DNA of 64,000 nt from JBMNGG01 sp050949705 (lineage in GTDB: Bacteria; Bacillota; Thermosediminibacteria; Thermosediminibacterales; Tepidanaerobacteraceae). Under the pieces are notes generated by a model. It searched no databases, was not told the origin of the DNA, and saw only the letters and a list, made by a program, of their open reading frames with translations. Shown in pieces: positions 62,389-64,000 of this stretch; position 1 is the stretch's first letter; every line of letters starts with the position of its first letter. The stretch covers positions 62,001 through 126,000 of the forward strand of contig JBMNGG010000003.1 in the NCBI GenBank assembly GCA_050949705.1, read 5' to 3'. The position numbers and the translations under genes were made by a program.

Positions 62389-63549
62389 GTGAAGAAAAGT
62401 AAGGTTTGGATTTTAAGCCTAGTTGTTTGTTTGCTTGTGATGATGCTTTTAAGTGGTTGTGGAGGTCAACAGGCGGAAGTGGTTGAGGAAGAAAGTGAAG
62501 AGATAGTAATAGGTATATATTTACCAATGACCGGGGCCAATGCGGCAGGAGGCCAGATGTCCATGGAAGGAATAAACTTGGCCTTAGAACAAAAAGGTGA
62601 AGTATTGGGCAAAAAAATAAAGACAGTCCTTGTGGATGACAAGAGTGACAAGGTTGAGGCTGCTAATGCTGTTACTCGGTTAATAGACAAGGAAAAGGCT
62701 GTGGCTATTATAGGCAGTTATTCAAGCTCTCTCGCCATCCCCGGAAGTGAAGTGGCAAACAAAGCTAAAATACCCATGATGGCGAATACTGCAACTAACC
62801 CACTGGTCACCCAAGGTAAAGAGTATTGTTTTAGAGCATGTTTTATAGACCCACTTCAAGGAACAGCTCTAGCGAACTTCTCTGTAGAACATTTGAATGC
62901 AAAATCAGCTATGATAATTCTTGACAGGGCAAACGATTATTCTGTGGGTCTTGCAAATTTCTTCAAGGAAGCTTTTGAAAAAGCTACGGGTTCTGAGGTA
63001 GAAGAATTGAAGTATAACAGCGGTGATCAAGATTTTTCAGCTCAACTTACAATGGTTAAGAGCAAGAACCCCGATGTACTGTTTATTCCAGCTGGGAATT
63101 ACGGTGATGCTGGCTTAATAGCAAAACAGGCTAGAGACTTGGGTATAACTAGTGCATTTATGGGCGGAGATACTTGGGATACCCCAGAGTTCGCTCAAAT
63201 TGGCGGGGAGGCAATAGAAGGCAGCTACTTTAGTACTCACTTTGATCCTGAACAGACTACCGAATCGGCTAAAGCCTATTGCCAAGCTTTTGAAAAGAAA
63301 TACGACAAAAAGTCAAGTTCTGCTGCAGCCCTGAGTTATGACGCATATATGTTGGTGGTAGATGCTATAGAACGGGCTGGGTCAGCAGAACCTGAAGCCA
63401 TAAAAGATGCATTAGCTGCCACAAAGGATTATCCGGGTGTAACAGGGGTTATTAATTTCGACGAGAACAATAATCCTGTAAAAGATGTAGTAATAGAACA
63501 GATAAAGGATGGAAAATTCAACTTTTTAACATCGGTTAGACCACACTAA
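62389..63549 (+). CDS. Branched-chain amino acid-type ABC binding lipoprotein, module 2
   Basis: A 386-residue LivK-like protein with lipobox (LLSGCGG) and acidic linker. Motifs: IGIYLPMTGANAAGGQ, GEVLGKKIKTVLVDDKSDK, IIGSYSSSLAIPGSEVA. GTG start after GGAGAG. It follows the lyase by 114 bp and leads, through a stem-loop, into a LivH-like permease, so a second complete transporter is likely. Its sequence is quite different from the module 1 binding protein, suggesting another ligand. Confidence 0.87.
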   Translation: MKKSKVWILSLVVCLLVMMLLSGCGGQQAEVVEEESEEIVIGIYLPMTGANAAGGQMSMEGINLALEQKGEVLGKKIKTVLVDDKSDKVEAANAVTRLIDKEKAVAIIGSYSSSLAIPGSEVANKAKIPMMANTATNPLVTQGKEYCFRACFIDPLQGTALANFSVEHLNAKSAMIILDRANDYSVGLANFFKEAFEKATGSEVEELKYNSGDQDFSAQLTMVKSKNPDVLFIPAGNYGDAGLIAKQARDLGITSAFMGGDTWDTPEFAQIGGEAIEGSYFSTHFDPEQTTESAKAYCQAFEKKYDKKSSSAAALSYDAYMLVVDAIERAGSAEPEAIKDALAATKDYPGVTGVINFDENNNPVKDVVIEQIKDGKFNFLTSVRPH

Positions 63550-63595
63550 AGAATCATTATATCTGTAAAAATTAACAATAACTGACAATAATCTC

Positions 63596-63647
63596 ACTGC
63601 AGAAACATCATAATACTCTCTGCTAGTGTGTAAGGTGTTTCTGCAGT
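63596..63647 (+). other. Intercistronic stem-loop between binding protein and permease, module 2
   Basis: ACTGCAGAAACA (63596-63607) pairs perfectly with TGTTTCTGCAGT (63636-63647), 28-base loop, no T-run. Same place as the stem-loop at 49572 but unrelated in sequence. Confidence 0.6.
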
Positions 63648-63679
63648 TTGATTAATATTTGTCATCGGAGGCTTCAATT

Positions 63680-64000
63680 ATGACTCTATCACTCTTTTTA
63701 CAGAATCTCATCAATGGTATCACCGTAGGTAGCATGTATGCACTTATTGCCATTGGCTATACAATGGTATACGGGATTATAAGATTAATCAACTTCGCAC
63801 ACGGTGATATCATTATGCTAGCAGCATATTTTGTTTTCTTTGGCCTCGAAATATTCTATTTACCCTGGTGGATTTCGGTTATTTGCTCAATCATACTCAC
63901 AGCACTGACAGGTATGTTAATAGAAAAGGTTGCTTATAGGCCCATTAGACAGATTAATGCTCCTAGGATGTCTTTGCTAATATCTGCTGTAGGTGTATCC
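63680..64000 (+). CDS. Branched-chain amino acid-type ABC permease LivH-like, module 2 (3' end outside window)
   Basis: The ATG at 63680 opens a frame that runs off the window after 107 codons. It begins TLSLFLQNLINGITVGSMYA, then LIAIGYTMVYGIIRLINFAHGD and AYRPIRQINAPRMSLLISAVG, the LivH N-terminal pattern with three helices visible. CGGAGG lies 7 bp upstream. LivM, LivG and LivF genes would be expected downstream. Confidence 0.9.
   Translation, partial: MTLSLFLQNLINGITVGSMYALIAIGYTMVYGIIRLINFAHGDIIMLAAYFVFFGLEIFYLPWWISVICSIILTALTGMLIEKVAYRPIRQINAPRMSLLISAVGVS

Overview
The window comes from a low-GC, Gram-positive, probably anaerobic member of the Clostridia. The evidence is the WalRK two-component system with YycH/YycI partners and two WalR-type DNA boxes, strong GGAGG ribosome sites with many TTG and GTG starts, lipoprotein-anchored ABC binding proteins, cysteine desulfidases that carry iron-sulfur ligands, and sigma-54 enhancer-binding regulators. 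Species cannot be told from the sequence alone.

Left end (1-8800): a defence island. It holds the distal part of a type 3 BREX phage-defence operon (brxC fragment, pglXI, brxHII, pglZ, brxA), then a hicBA toxin-antitoxin pair whose toxin is frameshifted. From 8900 to 21300 lies a conserved housekeeping block: metallopeptidase, walR, walK, a small secreted protein, yycH-like, yycI-like, a DUF362 ferredoxin-type protein, an HtrA protease, a polar amino acid ABC transporter and rlmH. WalR boxes lie before the peptidase gene and before the small secreted protein.

Middle (21300-29300): a 1.1-kb non-coding stretch with a perfect sigma-A promoter and repeated operator-like motifs leads into a ribose-type sugar ABC transporter. 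A decayed J-domain gene, an EamA exporter, a DUF188 protein, a BirA-controlled bioY and a small membrane protein follow. From 29370 to 35470 there is a type I restriction-modification operon (xre, hsdM, hsdS, hsdR). Its hsdS carries an EcoR124-like 12-bp specificity repeat, and its hsdR has lost the C-terminal tail through two single-base frameshifts. From 35800 to 45460 are a secreted Memo-like protein overlapping an alpha-2-macroglobulin-like protein without a thioester Cys, then spermidine synthase, a flavin reductase-like protein, DegV, a sirtuin and small proteins.

Right end (45590-64000): the most interesting part. Two similar modules each begin with a sigma-54 activator whose sensor domain carries an identically spaced five-cysteine cluster. 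Module 1 has sigma-54 promoters before the activator, before an operon of a thiazoline-carboxylate hydrolase-like enzyme with a complete branched-chain-type ABC transporter, and before an L-cysteine desulfidase gene. A palindromic motif (TTATCA-N4-TGATAA) recurs upstream of the two catabolic promoters. Module 2 has a sigma-54 promoter before a second desulfidase, an iron-type alcohol dehydrogenase, a UxaA/SuyAB-type two-subunit lyase and a second branched-chain-type transporter that runs off the window. I infer two sigma-54-controlled pathways for uptake and breakdown of cysteine-related or other organosulfur (or hydroxy/amino acid) compounds to pyruvate; the substrates are not proven by sequence.
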